45,126 nt of DNA from Planctomycetota bacterium. Lineage in GTDB: Bacteria; Planctomycetota; UBA8742; UBA2392. The stretch lies in contig JADLFN010000092.1 of assembly GCA_020845475.1 (NCBI GenBank), positions 1-45,126 of the forward strand. The letters are read 5' to 3'. Below, one piece after another: positions 32,988 to 41,578 of the stretch (its first letter is position 1; every line of letters begins with the position of its first letter). A model generated the notes under the pieces. That model worked only from the letters and a program-made list of their open reading frames with translations, was not told the DNA's origin and ran no database searches. The position numbers and the translations under genes were made by a program.

Positions 32988-34835
32988 TTACTTCAAGGCC
33001 GATTCCTGCCAGCGCGGCGGCGAGTCCAGCGTTTCGTACATTGGGGATTCCAGGCTGAGCTTGAGGCCCTTGCGAAACACATGGAATCCGTAGGCGCTGA
33101 TCAATCTCGGCGGTTCGCCCTTGGATTGATAGCCGGTTCCCCGCACTCGCAAGACCACGCGAGCACTGCTGGCAAATAGCTCGGTAATCTTCACTCCGCC
33201 CCAGCCAGCGGGAACGGTCTGGAAGATGCACGCCACCTGCTCGTTCTCGAAGTCCACCTCGGGCGCAGCTTCGTCCGGTTTGTGTTCGGCCCACATCTTT
33301 TCCCAGGCATCCTTGCTGGTGATCAGCCGTGTGGCCTGCAGTACGCTCAGCTTGTCTTTCAGCGCGGATCCCTCGCCCTCCCAACTACGCAGGGCGGACA
33401 CAGTCGCCTCGCGCGGATAGCGCGGCGTCACCAATCCGCCTGTTTTGCCCACGGTCGCCCAAAGCGGCGGCTGGCCTTTCAGGCTCTGCACGTTTTCTTC
33501 CACGCTGATCAGATCGTCGATGTTGTTGAGTACGAAGATACCGTAGGCCGTCACTTGATTGGCGCCACCGGATGTTTGGTAGCTTGAATCGTCGTAACGC
33601 AGGACGTGCCGTTGGCCGTCGCCGCCCTGCTGCTCAAGAATCTCCACCAGCTCCACGCCGCGTGAGTTCACGCCCTGGCCCTGGAAGACACCCAGCACCC
33701 ACTCGCTGGCAAAATCAACGTCCGGCACGGCTTTGCCCGGCGCGTGGCGCCGCCAGAGATCGGCGAGTTCGTCAAAGCTGCGTGCCGCGACAATTTCTTT
33801 TGTGCGGATGGCGCTGTCAGCGCCGGAGAAGCCGCGCAACTTGCGCAGGTGCACGCTGTGGGGGCAATCGGGCCCGTTGGCGATGCTGCGGTCGATGGGG
33901 CGCAGGAATCGTTGCAACAAGTCAGCACGCACGTTGTATTCGTAGTAGCGCTTCCAGCCGGCCATGCGCAGGTCGGCCAGCCCCCCCTTGATGTTGACGA
34001 GGATTTCAATCTCGCGCCCGTCGCTGAGGTGGAACGTGATCTGGTTAGCGCTGCTCCAGCCCGCGGGCGCCTCGGCCAATTCGAGGTCGCTGTAGATCGC
34101 GTCCACGAGTTCCTTGACCTCGATCGCGTTGGTGATTTCGACCGGGCAGCACATTCGGAAACTCGCGTCACGCCCGCGCACCGTCACACTTGTGGTCTTC
34201 TCGAGTGCCGCTCGTACGCCCTTGGTGTCCTCGGGCTTGGGCGATTCGATTTTCTCGGGCGCAGGCGCTTCGTCCTTGGCCTCGATCAGCTTGTCATTGA
34301 GCAAGGCGCTGCCGCTGAGCACACACAGCGCAACGCCTGTGGCGACACTCCAGCGTTTGATTTCCTTGAGCATGGGTTTCTCCTTATCGGTCAGCGGCAG
34401 CTCGTCAAGCGCCGCAAAGTTTTCTGGAATGCCTCCCGCGCGCACCACACTGCGACCCTTCACACCGGACACGCGCGCCTGGCCCGCGCGCACTTCTGGC
34501 GCGCCGGTCTGCAGCAGCAATGCTCCTTCGCGTAACTCAATGAAATCCGCGCGCACGGCGTAACTCGCTGAGCCCGTGGCGCTCACGCCCTCCGGCAAAG
34601 CGCGCGGCCAGGCCAGCCAGCCAATCAACCCCAGCGCCAGCAGCACGCTGGCGGCAAGCGCAAAACGCTGCCAGCGCCAAGAGGGCAAAGCGTGTAGCGT
34701 TGCTTCTTCTTTTGCGGGTACAGCTTTGGACTCGCGCAGCCGCGCCAGGGTGCGATCGATCAGGTCGGGGGCGCGTTTGTTTCCCAGCAGCTCGCGCAGG
34801 TCGCTGGCGATCAATTGCTCTTCGCTGGTGTTCAT
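32988..34835 (-). CDS. Anti-sigma/FecR-like protein joined in frame to an exported PrcB-like protein
   Basis: A 615-aa open frame starting at 34835 with an ATGA overlap with the sigma gene. Residues 1-154 form an anti-sigma-type unit: a cytoplasmic helical region, a membrane helix (~58-79) and a truncated FecR-like strand region. Met155 (34373) starts a second unit with its own signal-like hydrophobic stretch (WSVATGVALCVLSGSALL) and two similar ~100-residue domains (~350-440 and ~490-595), each with 'W..mw..H.p....P.vDF....v..vfq......v.i.el' as in PrcB C-terminal domains. AAGGAG lies 6 nt before Met155, so the second unit can be translated alone (461 aa). Either a fusion or a lost stop codon is possible. 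Confidence 0.75.
   Translation of the reverse strand: MNTSEEQLIASDLRELLGNKRAPDLIDRTLARLRESKAVPAKEEATLHALPSWRWQRFALAASVLLALGLIGWLAWPRALPEGVSATGSASYAVRADFIELREGALLLQTGAPEVRAGQARVSGVKGRSVVRAGGIPENFAALDELPLTDKEKPMLKEIKRWSVATGVALCVLSGSALLNDKLIEAKDEAPAPEKIESPKPEDTKGVRAALEKTTSVTVRGRDASFRMCCPVEITNAIEVKELVDAIYSDLELAEAPAGWSSANQITFHLSDGREIEILVNIKGGLADLRMAGWKRYYEYNVRADLLQRFLRPIDRSIANGPDCPHSVHLRKLRGFSGADSAIRTKEIVAARSFDELADLWRRHAPGKAVPDVDFASEWVLGVFQGQGVNSRGVELVEILEQQGGDGQRHVLRYDDSSYQTSGGANQVTAYGIFVLNNIDDLISVEENVQSLKGQPPLWATVGKTGGLVTPRYPREATVSALRSWEGEGSALKDKLSVLQATRLITSKDAWEKMWAEHKPDEAAPEVDFENEQVACIFQTVPAGWGGVKITELFASSARVVLRVRGTGYQSKGEPPRLISAYGFHVFRKGLKLSLESPMYETLDSPPRWQESALK
34371..34385 (-). promoter_or_regulatory. 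Internal ribosome binding site and start inside the anti-sigma frame
   Basis: On the minus strand AAGGAG (34380-34385) is followed after 6 nt by ATG (34373-34371), then a basic and hydrophobic signal-like stretch. This is a better initiation region than many real starts in the window. It sits at codon 155 of the long frame. Confidence 0.6.
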
Positions 34836-35338
34836 GGCGACCTCCGCTGTTTGGACTCTATGCATTCGCGCAACTCTCCGCGCGCGCGTTTGAGCAACGC
34901 CTTGATGGCGTCCTCGCTGGTTTGCATCAGCGCGGCAATTTCGCGCCCGCTTTTGTTTTCGCGATATTCAAGCTCTATGGCGCGCTTGCCGCGCTCGGGC
35001 AATTCGTCAAGGCAGGCGCGCAGATAATCCAGGCGCTCGTCACTGTTCTCGGCGGGCGTTAGCGCCAGCCAGGCGCGCTCGGCTTCTTCCACGTCAAAGG
35101 GCAATTGCCGCTTCTCGCGCCGCAGCACGTTCAGAAATAGGTTGCGAGCCGCCAGCCGCAGATAGGCCGCCGCGGCGGCATGGCCGCGCTCTTCGAACGG
35201 TTTCTCGAATGCGGCGATGAACGTTTCCTGCGTGATGTCGTCGGCCAAGGCCACATCGGCGCCCAGGAAGCGGAGATAGCGCCAGATGCCTCGCTGGTGC
35301 GCGTGCATGAGTTCAATCAGGGCGTCTTCGCGTGTCAT
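34832..35338 (-). CDS. ECF-type RNA polymerase sigma factor
   Basis: A 168-aa protein with the sigma70 region 2 (HAHQRGIWRYLRFLGADVALADDITQETFIAAFEKP, the core-binding and -10-melting helix) and region 4 (YLRACLDELPERGKRAIELEYRENKSGREIAALMQTSEDAIKALLKRARGELRECI, the -35-binding helix-turn-helix). GGAAG precedes the ATG at 35338; the ATG at 35350 is less well placed. The stop overlaps the start of the anti-sigma gene at ATGA, the usual sigma/anti-sigma coupling. It is expected to be held inactive by the membrane partner until an external signal. Its regulon cannot be read from this window. Confidence 0.95.
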   Translation of the reverse strand: MTREDALIELMHAHQRGIWRYLRFLGADVALADDITQETFIAAFEKPFEERGHAAAAAYLRLAARNLFLNVLRREKRQLPFDVEEAERAWLALTPAENSDERLDYLRACLDELPERGKRAIELEYRENKSGREIAALMQTSEDAIKALLKRARGELRECIESKQRRSP

Positions 35339-35402
35339 GAGAGCTTCCATCAAGGCCAAAGCACGCGGGCAGGCCAGAGAGTGTCACGGAATCCTGGATT
35401 AA

Positions 35403-37199
35403 CTATTGGCCCTTGGTGAGCCGCTGTATGGCCTCGTGCTGCGCCTTCAGGTGCGGCCAGGCTTCGAGCCGCAGATTCTGTGCCGCTTCGCGCGCGCGCT
35501 TGGCCGTGGCGACCGGGTTTTCGCCCAGCGCCGCCTCGGCCTGGGCAAGTGCGCACAACGCTTCAAAGCGCAGCACCGAACGATCTTCAACGGCGCCCTT
35601 GAGCACCTCAAGCGCCGTTTTGAGCGTATCGCGCGCCTGCATGGGGCTGACGGTGAGCTGGGCCTGTCCCTTGCGGCAAAGCGCCAGCGCGTGCGTGCCC
35701 GCGTCGCCGGCACCCGCTGCCATCGCCGCCGACTCGTCAAAACTGAGCACCGCTGCCGCTGCGTCGCCGCGCTCTCGCTGCACCTCGCCGCGAACGCGGA
35801 CAGCGCCCGCGGCCTCAAGTATCCCGTTATGGGCCCTTCCAAGCGCTTCCGTTTCAGCCGCGACGGAAAGAGCGCGTTCGTGCTCACCACGGCGCAACAG
35901 CTCTTCGGCCAAAAACAGCTTGTTGCCCGCGACCACGCGCTGGTCGCCCAACTCCCGGCCAATGGCTTCGGCCTCGCCCGCGCGATTGAGCGCTTCGTCA
36001 AAGCGGCCCAGCATCGAGAGCGCGCTGGCCATGCGCGCCAGCTCGCCCGCTTCGGCGCGTTGCATGTTCAGGGAACGATAAATGTCCGCCGCAAGCGCAA
36101 ACGTCTCCAGCGCGGCTTCAAGTTCGCCGCTTTCGCGCAGAAGTTCACCTCGCGCGCCAACACAAGAGGCCACCGAGGGCATGTTACCCGCGTCGCGGTG
36201 CACGGCTTCGGCCTGACTAAGGCACTTCAAGGCCGCGCGCAGTTCGCCCTTGCGCAGCAGGATCGTGCCGCGAATGTCGATGGCTTCGGCCTGGCCGATG
36301 ACGTCGCCCACCTGCTGGTAGATTTCCTCTGCGCGCGCAAGCAGCGCCAGCGCTTCATCGAATCGGCCCATGAAGTGTATCGCCCAGGCCTGCCCTACCA
36401 GGCTCTTGCCCACGTTGGCGCGATCGTTCATTGCACCCGCCACGTCACCCGCCGCCATGAACAGGCGCTCGCCTTCGCGATGGTCGCCCATGGCGTCGCG
36501 CGCGATCGCCTGGTTGATCAACACGTTCACGCGCTGTTTGTGCTCGCCCAGCTTCGCATAACCCTCGTCGGCCTGTGCCAGCAGCGGCAGCGAAGCGTCG
36601 TAATCGCCCAACGAAGCGTAAAGCGAGCCGCGAAGGGCAATGCCGCGCACGATGCCCAACTCAAACCCCGCCGCTTCGGCCGCGTCATGAGCGCGCTCGA
36701 TCTTGTCCAGTGCCGCGTCAAAATTCCCCCTGCGGCGCAAGGCATCGGCATGGCGCACCAGGTGCTCGCACTCTTCGGAAACCAGTTGCGCGCGTGACGC
36801 GGCACTCGCGCCCTGGCGCGCGAAGTCCTCGGCTTCGTCAAGCCGGTTCAGCGACAGGCACAAGTCCGCGGCTGAGCCAAGTGCTTTGGAGCGCCGAGCA
36901 GGTTCGGACACCAAACGACTGGCGAGATCCCGGTAAAGCTCAATAGCCCGCGGGTAATCATAGCCGGCGCGGCATTCACCGGCCGCGCGCTCGACCAGAT
37001 CCAACTCACGCACACGCAGCGCATCTACCTGTTCGCGGCTTTGCGCCCCCAGCAGGGCCTTTTGGGCGTGCCCAAGCTTCTCCTCCGCTCGCCCGCCCAG
37101 TTCCAGGGCCAGCAGGTGCAGCCGCGCGCTTTCGGCGGGCGAAAGCAGCGCCTGCGCGGCTTCGCTCCAGAGCTCATGGCCAAAGCGTGCTTGCTCCAT
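35403..37199 (-). CDS. TPR protein resembling the C-terminal half of a STAND regulator
   Basis: A 598-aa protein. The start at 37199 gives MEQARFGHELWSEAAQALLSPAESARLHLLALELGGRAEE, which like the 9771 gene begins at the 'F.H.L...A...L......RLH..AL' segment that normally follows the AAA domain in STAND ATPases and TPR kinases. About twelve TPR-type helix pairs follow, rich in Ala, Leu and Glu (for example 'A.....RGNFDAALDKIERAHDAAEAAG', 'YDASLPLLAQADEGYAKLGEH'). No ATPase, kinase or signal peptide is present. It is cytoplasmic, probably a scaffold. It is divergent from leucine dehydrogenase with only 55 bp between the starts, and lies 64 bp upstream of the sigma factor gene on the same strand, so a shared transcript is possible. 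Confidence 0.85.
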   Translation of the reverse strand: MEQARFGHELWSEAAQALLSPAESARLHLLALELGGRAEEKLGHAQKALLGAQSREQVDALRVRELDLVERAAGECRAGYDYPRAIELYRDLASRLVSEPARRSKALGSAADLCLSLNRLDEAEDFARQGASAASRAQLVSEECEHLVRHADALRRRGNFDAALDKIERAHDAAEAAGFELGIVRGIALRGSLYASLGDYDASLPLLAQADEGYAKLGEHKQRVNVLINQAIARDAMGDHREGERLFMAAGDVAGAMNDRANVGKSLVGQAWAIHFMGRFDEALALLARAEEIYQQVGDVIGQAEAIDIRGTILLRKGELRAALKCLSQAEAVHRDAGNMPSVASCVGARGELLRESGELEAALETFALAADIYRSLNMQRAEAGELARMASALSMLGRFDEALNRAGEAEAIGRELGDQRVVAGNKLFLAEELLRRGEHERALSVAAETEALGRAHNGILEAAGAVRVRGEVQRERGDAAAAVLSFDESAAMAAGAGDAGTHALALCRKGQAQLTVSPMQARDTLKTALEVLKGAVEDRSVLRFEALCALAQAEAALGENPVATAKRAREAAQNLRLEAWPHLKAQHEAIQRLTKGQ

Positions 37200-37254
37200 G
37201 GGCGGGATTGTAGCGGCGCTCGCACATTGGCGCGCGGGCAACTACACTCCGCCC

Positions 37255-38247
37255 ATGGACCTGTTCGACACCATGGCGCGCTACGGCGCGGAATCGCTGC
37301 AACTTGTTGAGGACGAAGCGCGAGGCTTGCGCGCCTTGATTGCCATCCACAGCACGCGGCGCGGCCCGGCCTTTGGCGGCATTCGCACACTCAGCTACAC
37401 GAATTTCAACGCTGCCGTGACCGATGCGCTGCGCCTCGCCCAGCACATGAGTTACAAAGCCGCGCTGGCCGATCTGCCCGCTGGCGGCGGCAAGGCTGTG
37501 GTAGTCAAGACGCCCAACATGGATCGCGCGCTCTCGTTCTCGGCCCTGGGCCGCGCGATCAATCGCCTCGGCGGCAGCTTTTTCACGGGGCTGGATACCG
37601 GCACGACGCACGAAGACCTCGCGCACGTGGCGCAGGGCACGAAGTATGTGGCGTTGCACCTCGACTTCGGCAAATCCACGGCGCGCGGCTTGATCGCTGC
37701 GGCAAAGGCGGCGCTTGATGCCGAGCTCAAAGGGCGCGCGATCGCGGTGCAGGGCCTGGGCAGCGTAGGCGCCGAGTTCGCGCGCATGGCCGCCAAAGCC
37801 GGCGCGCGCGTGATCGTGGCAGACATCCAGGACGCGCTGGCCAAGGAGTTAGCGCGCGATTTGGATTGCGAACGCGTGAAGCCGGGCGAGATCGTCGGCG
37901 TCGAGTGCGATCTGTTCGCGCCCTGCGCGCTGGGCGGCATCCTGACGTCCGAGACTGTGAAGGGCCTGCGCTGCAAGGCGATTGCCGGCAGCGCCAACAA
38001 CCAGCTCGCCAAGCCTGAAGTCGGCGCGCTGTTGCAAAAACGCGGCATCATCTACGTGCCCGACTTCGTGGCCAACGCGGGTGCCTTGATCAAAGGCGTG
38101 CTCGAACACCAAGCGGGCAAATCGCTCGATTTCAGCGTGGTTGATCGAGTGGGCGAAACCACACGCGCCGTGCTGCAGCGCGCAAAGAAAGAAAAGAAGC
38201 CGCCCCACGAAATCGCCGAACGCATCGCGCTGGAACGATTGGCATGA
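37255..38247 (+). CDS. ldh: Leucine dehydrogenase
   Basis: A 330-aa NAD-dependent branched-chain amino acid dehydrogenase of the Glu/Leu/Phe/Val family; it oxidatively deaminates leucine and related amino acids to 2-oxo acids. The start at 37255 gives residue numbers that match Bacillus leucine dehydrogenase: Lys68 (MSYKAA), catalytic Lys80 (PAGGGKAVV), Asp114 in TGLDTGTT, and the NAD-binding GLGSVG at 167-172. CALGGIL and GSANNQLA segments complete the coenzyme/substrate cleft. Valine dehydrogenase specificity is not excluded. The stop overlaps the gluQ start by four bases (ATGA). Confidence 0.92.
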   Translation: MDLFDTMARYGAESLQLVEDEARGLRALIAIHSTRRGPAFGGIRTLSYTNFNAAVTDALRLAQHMSYKAALADLPAGGGKAVVVKTPNMDRALSFSALGRAINRLGGSFFTGLDTGTTHEDLAHVAQGTKYVALHLDFGKSTARGLIAAAKAALDAELKGRAIAVQGLGSVGAEFARMAAKAGARVIVADIQDALAKELARDLDCERVKPGEIVGVECDLFAPCALGGILTSETVKGLRCKAIAGSANNQLAKPEVGALLQKRGIIYVPDFVANAGALIKGVLEHQAGKSLDFSVVDRVGETTRAVLQRAKKEKKPPHEIAERIALERLA

Positions 38248-39206
38248 CCACCGGCCGACTCGCCCCCACACCCAGCGGCTACCTGCACCTCGGCAACGCG
38301 CGCAGTTTCTTGCTCGCGTGGCTGTGGGCGCGCTCGCTTGGCGGGCGCGTGGTCATGCGCATCGAGGACATCGACCTGCCACGCTGCAAACGCGAGTTCC
38401 GCGAGGAGGCCTTGCGCGACCTTGAATGGCTCGGCCTCGACTGGGACGAAGGCCCGCACGCTGGCGACGCCATCGGCCCCTACGACCAGAGCACGCGATT
38501 TGAGCAATATCGCCGCGCGCTCGACAAGCTAATCCAGACAGGCAAGGCCTATCCTTGCGTGTGCTCGCGCAAGGACATCGAAGAAGCCACGCGCGCGCCC
38601 CACGGCGACGAAGGCGCAGTCTACCCCGGCACCTGCCGCGGCCGATTTGCGACGTTCGCGCAGGCCGCCGAGTTCGCCAAATCGCCCCCCGCCTGGCGCT
38701 TCGCCTTCGAAGACGCGCCGATCTCGTTCCACGACGAAATCCAAGGGCCAATCACGATCAGGCCGCGCGATCTGGGCGATTTCGTGCTCTGGCGCAAGGA
38801 CGGACTGCCCAGCTACCAACTGGCCGTCACCTGCGACGACGCGGCTATGGGCATCACGCAAGTGCTGCGAGGCCGCGACCTGATCCAAAGCACGGCAAGA
38901 CAACTCGCGCTCTACAAAGAGCTGGGATTGCAGGCGCCCAAACAATGGGCGCACGTCCCGCTGCTGATCGACCCCACCGGCCGCCGCCTCGCCAAACGCG
39001 AGGGCGACCTCTCCATCAAGGCCCTGCGCGAACGCGGCGTGAAACCAGAGAAGGTCGCGGGACTATGTGCGTATAGCGCCGGATTGCTGCTGCGCGCGGA
39101 AGAAATCAATGCGCGCGAACTCTCGGCAGCCTTCGATCTGAAACAGGTGTCGCGTGCAGACTCCGCTCTCCCTGAAGCACCGCAGCAAATGACCGGACTT
39201 GCCTAA
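38244..39206 (+). CDS. gluQ: Glutamyl-Q tRNA(Asp) synthetase
   Basis: A 320-aa truncated glutamyl-tRNA synthetase paralogue that charges glutamate onto queuosine-modified tRNA(Asp). It contains the class I HIGH-type motif (PSGYLHLGNARS, residues 10-21), the MRIEDID segment, a zinc site Cys105-x-Cys107...Tyr127...Cys131, and a KMSKS-like RRLAKREGD (247-255). It lacks the anticodon-binding domain of full GluRS, as expected for this family. It is coupled to leucine dehydrogenase by a 4-bp overlap. Its stop overlaps the stop of the convergent propeller-like gene by four bases (39203-39206). Confidence 0.93.
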   Translation: MTTGRLAPTPSGYLHLGNARSFLLAWLWARSLGGRVVMRIEDIDLPRCKREFREEALRDLEWLGLDWDEGPHAGDAIGPYDQSTRFEQYRRALDKLIQTGKAYPCVCSRKDIEEATRAPHGDEGAVYPGTCRGRFATFAQAAEFAKSPPAWRFAFEDAPISFHDEIQGPITIRPRDLGDFVLWRKDGLPSYQLAVTCDDAAMGITQVLRGRDLIQSTARQLALYKELGLQAPKQWAHVPLLIDPTGRRLAKREGDLSIKALRERGVKPEKVAGLCAYSAGLLLRAEEINARELSAAFDLKQVSRADSALPEAPQQMTGLA

Positions 39207-40123
39207 CGAAGCGTTCGAATGTCGAGCATGTACCACGCATCTTGAGCGGCGGCATAAAGGGCCGAGCCGCGTGCGCCGAGCCACTTGGCTTGGTTGACGT
39301 CGGCATTATCGATAGCGAGTTCAATTGGTGCGGGCTTGGAAAGCTGCCCCTTTTGCCACAGGCACAGGTTGGCTTCCGACAACTGTTTCGTGGCGTAGCC
39401 GCCGGCGAACAACACCGCGTGGGCACCGACAGCAACAGCTGTCGCGCCGCGGATGGCCGTGGGCCAGCGCTTGATAGAGCCATCGGCGTCAATGCGCGCC
39501 AGTTCAAACTCCGTGTAGTAGTAAGCCCAGACGCAATCAGCGGCAACGTTGAGCGCGTGGCAATCGAGGATGACTTCGGGCGTGAAGCCCCATTGGCGCT
39601 CGCCGTGAGAGTTGAAGCGAACAAGGCCGTTGGCCCCCATCGGGTGCTTCCAACCGTAATTGCCGATGACACCTTCGTCGAAGTAGCTCACCCAAAGATC
39701 GCCCTTGGCCGACACCTGTACGTCCTCAATTCCGTCGCCAAGACAGAACCTCTGTGCAATTGTTCCATCGGGAGCAAAGACCGTTGCGTTCTGCTCAATG
39801 TCGTCAGCGTTCTTTCGCCTACAGCGGGGTGCAACGATCAATGCTTCACCATCCGGCAGCATCTGAACTTGGGGAAGCGTGGCCGTCGCACCGCATATCG
39901 CGCGTCTCGTGCCAGCGTATCGACTGCAAACTTCAACAATTCCGTCGTAAGGCTTGTCCGTAGCCGTATTGAGGAACATTCCCGTCGAGTCCCGCTGACT
40001 CAAAGACGCGGCCTTGTCTTGTGCGACATACAGATTGATCACATCGCCGGAGGCAGCCACGCCATGGGCGCAAGCAGCCATGCCAGGTGGTGCTTCGATC
40101 TTGGAGTGCAGTTGGAGTTGCAT
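39203..40123 (-). CDS. Propeller-like protein of unknown function
   Basis: About 306 aa (ATG at 40123; a GTG at 40132 is an alternative). There is no signal peptide. The chain consists of short beta strands separated by 'DG' and 'GD' turns (for example YVAQDKAASLSQRDSTG, VFAPDGTIAQRFCLGDGIEDVQVSAKGDLWVSYFDEGV, ARIDADGSIKRWP), as in a WD/NHL-type propeller. Some cysteines are present but form no motif. I do not recognise a family. It is convergent with gluQ. Confidence 0.7.
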   Translation of the reverse strand: MQLQLHSKIEAPPGMAACAHGVAASGDVINLYVAQDKAASLSQRDSTGMFLNTATDKPYDGIVEVCSRYAGTRRAICGATATLPQVQMLPDGEALIVAPRCRRKNADDIEQNATVFAPDGTIAQRFCLGDGIEDVQVSAKGDLWVSYFDEGVIGNYGWKHPMGANGLVRFNSHGERQWGFTPEVILDCHALNVAADCVWAYYYTEFELARIDADGSIKRWPTAIRGATAVAVGAHAVLFAGGYATKQLSEANLCLWQKGQLSKPAPIELAIDNADVNQAKWLGARGSALYAAAQDAWYMLDIRTLR

Positions 40124-40228
40124 CGAGCGCACAGTGGAAGCGTAGCAACACCCAAGTTTCCCGCGACCACGCCCGCCAAATCAAAAGCCCATAAATGTGC
40201 TGTGGCTCTTGAGAATCTCATCTGCCTA

Positions 40229-40248
40229 CACGGGCCGGGAGGCCCGTG
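40229..40248. repeat. Palindrome at the 3' end of the MamK-like gene
   Basis: A perfect 8-bp inverted repeat CACGGGCC/GGCCCGTG with loop GGGA, directly after the stop codon of the actin-like gene (40249-40251). There is no T tract, so it resembles a dispersed palindrome more than a classical terminator. Confidence 0.7.
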
Positions 40249-41310
40249 CTACGAATCAAGTTGGTTCCAGAACTCGGCGGGCATGTCTTGGGCGAGGTGC
40301 AACGCTCCGTTGGCCCCGGCGAAGGTGGGCTCTTCGACGCGCCTTACTTTGCCTCCGCCCAGTTCGGCCAGCTTGCGCTCGATGGCCTTGTCGAGGCCGA
40401 TGATCTGCGAGCCGCCGCCTGCGAGCAGGACGTTCTCGCGCATTCCCGCCTGGAACTCCGGGTCGTAGCCCGCGATCAGCCCGTGCAGGCCCTCGACGAT
40501 TTCGGGCACGATAGATTCCGTGGCCTGCTTCATGGCTTCCGTAATATCGAACTGCGTAGGCACGCCGCGCACGGGCAGCGTTACGTTCACGCGCTCAGCC
40601 GCGCGCTGGGTGACGAACGAATTCTTCTCTTTGATCTGCTTGACCATATTGGGCGTGAAAGCCGCGCCCTGGCAGCATTCCTGCATGAGCTCGAACAGGC
40701 GGCGATCGACGGCGTCGCCCGCGGCGCTGAGCGTGATCTGGTCTTCGGCGCTCGGCAGCGCACCGTGCATGCGGCACAGGTCCGTTGTGCCCGCGCCGAT
40801 GTCAATCACCAGCGTGTCCGTGAGGAATTGCAATCCGTAGGCCACCGCAAAGGGCTCGCTGCAGATCATGACGCAATCCACCACGCCGCGCGCGGCTTCC
40901 AACAAAAGCTTTTGCGCGTGCAGGCTGGCTTGCGCGGGGGCGCCAATCACGCCGTAAATCAGATCGTCCGGGCGCGGCTTGGCGAGGCTGACGACGTGCT
41001 CAAGCAGGTCGTGCACGGCCTGCGTGGTCTTCAGCGGGTCGCGGTTGACCTGCTTGTCGAGGTCGCGGTAGAGCACCTGGCCCTTTTCCATGGGCCGATA
41101 GAAATCGCAGGCGTGCTTGTGCTTGACGGCCTCGTCGCCGAAGAGTTTGTCCTTGCCCAGCGCCTTCTTCGAAATCACGTCGCGCGGGTAGGCCACGTAG
41201 CTGCCCAGCGTGGTGCGCACGCCGTTCGAAGCGGCAATCGCCGAGTGGCTGGTGCCAAGGTCAATGCCGACAAACAGGACGCCGCTTTCAGGCTTTTGAG
41301 CAGGCTGCAT
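40249..41310 (-). CDS. mamK: MamK-type bacterial actin
   Basis: A 353-aa actin-family ATPase. GGAGAG precedes the ATG at 41310. Phosphate loop 1 is GIDLGTSHS (15-23), phosphate loop 2 is DIGAGTTDL (170-178), and the adenosine motif LLAGGGSQI is near the C-terminus. Several stretches match magnetosome MamK rather than MreB, FtsA or DnaK: YPRDVI...LG...GDEA, VIGAPAQAS, SEPFAVAYGL, GALPSAEDQITLS, and the ending EPTFAGANGALHLAQDMP..FW.QL, which parallels the MamK ending. MamK polymerises into cytoplasmic filaments that position magnetosomes. No other mam gene is present here, so it may organise something else. The gene stands alone between a propeller-like gene and a divergent Gre fusion gene. 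Confidence 0.9.
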   Translation of the reverse strand: MQPAQKPESGVLFVGIDLGTSHSAIAASNGVRTTLGSYVAYPRDVISKKALGKDKLFGDEAVKHKHACDFYRPMEKGQVLYRDLDKQVNRDPLKTTQAVHDLLEHVVSLAKPRPDDLIYGVIGAPAQASLHAQKLLLEAARGVVDCVMICSEPFAVAYGLQFLTDTLVIDIGAGTTDLCRMHGALPSAEDQITLSAAGDAVDRRLFELMQECCQGAAFTPNMVKQIKEKNSFVTQRAAERVNVTLPVRGVPTQFDITEAMKQATESIVPEIVEGLHGLIAGYDPEFQAGMRENVLLAGGGSQIIGLDKAIERKLAELGGGKVRRVEEPTFAGANGALHLAQDMPAEFWNQLDS

Positions 41311-41578
41311 GGATTCTCTCCGGGAATGGTCTGGAGGTTCATCGGCACCTTGAGGGTTCTGGCTTGAGCGAAAAAAGCCCGACGCGAAGGCGCGAATGTC
41401 TCCGAAGAACTGCAAGGGCTTTGAATCCACAGATGAACACTGATAACTGCAAAAGAGTCTTGGCACTGTCGTATCCGTGTCAATCCGTGTTCATCCGTGG
41501 CTAACTGCCTTTGCCGTTTGTCTTTCTTCGCAGAACTTCGAGTTGACGCCGTTGCCCCTGTCTTTCATCGCCACCCCG
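41311..41578. other. Divergent intergenic region with decamer repeats
   Basis: The first ~110 bp after the actin start show only a weak ribosome-site region. At 41425-41446 lie two inverted decamer-like units (ATCCACAGAT, GAACACTGAT), and at 41473-41504 three direct decamers of the ATCCGTGTNN type; the two sets are complementary and can form a hairpin. No gene is seen. Confidence 0.55.
41425..41504. repeat. Inverted decamer repeat element
   Basis: The right side has ATCCGTGTCA, ATCCGTGTTC and ATCCGTGGCT in tandem (41473-41502). The left side (41425-41446) is an imperfect reverse complement of it. The ATCCGTG decamer is a dispersed repeat that I associate with Planctomycetes genomes. Confidence 0.65.

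Noticed and set aside
40249..41310. DnaK, MreB or FtsA identity for the actin-like gene
   Set aside because: It is too short for DnaK, has no FtsA 1C domain or membrane helix, and its characteristic segments match MamK instead.
40249..41310. Magnetosome gene island
   Set aside because: No other mam, mms or mad gene is present within the window.
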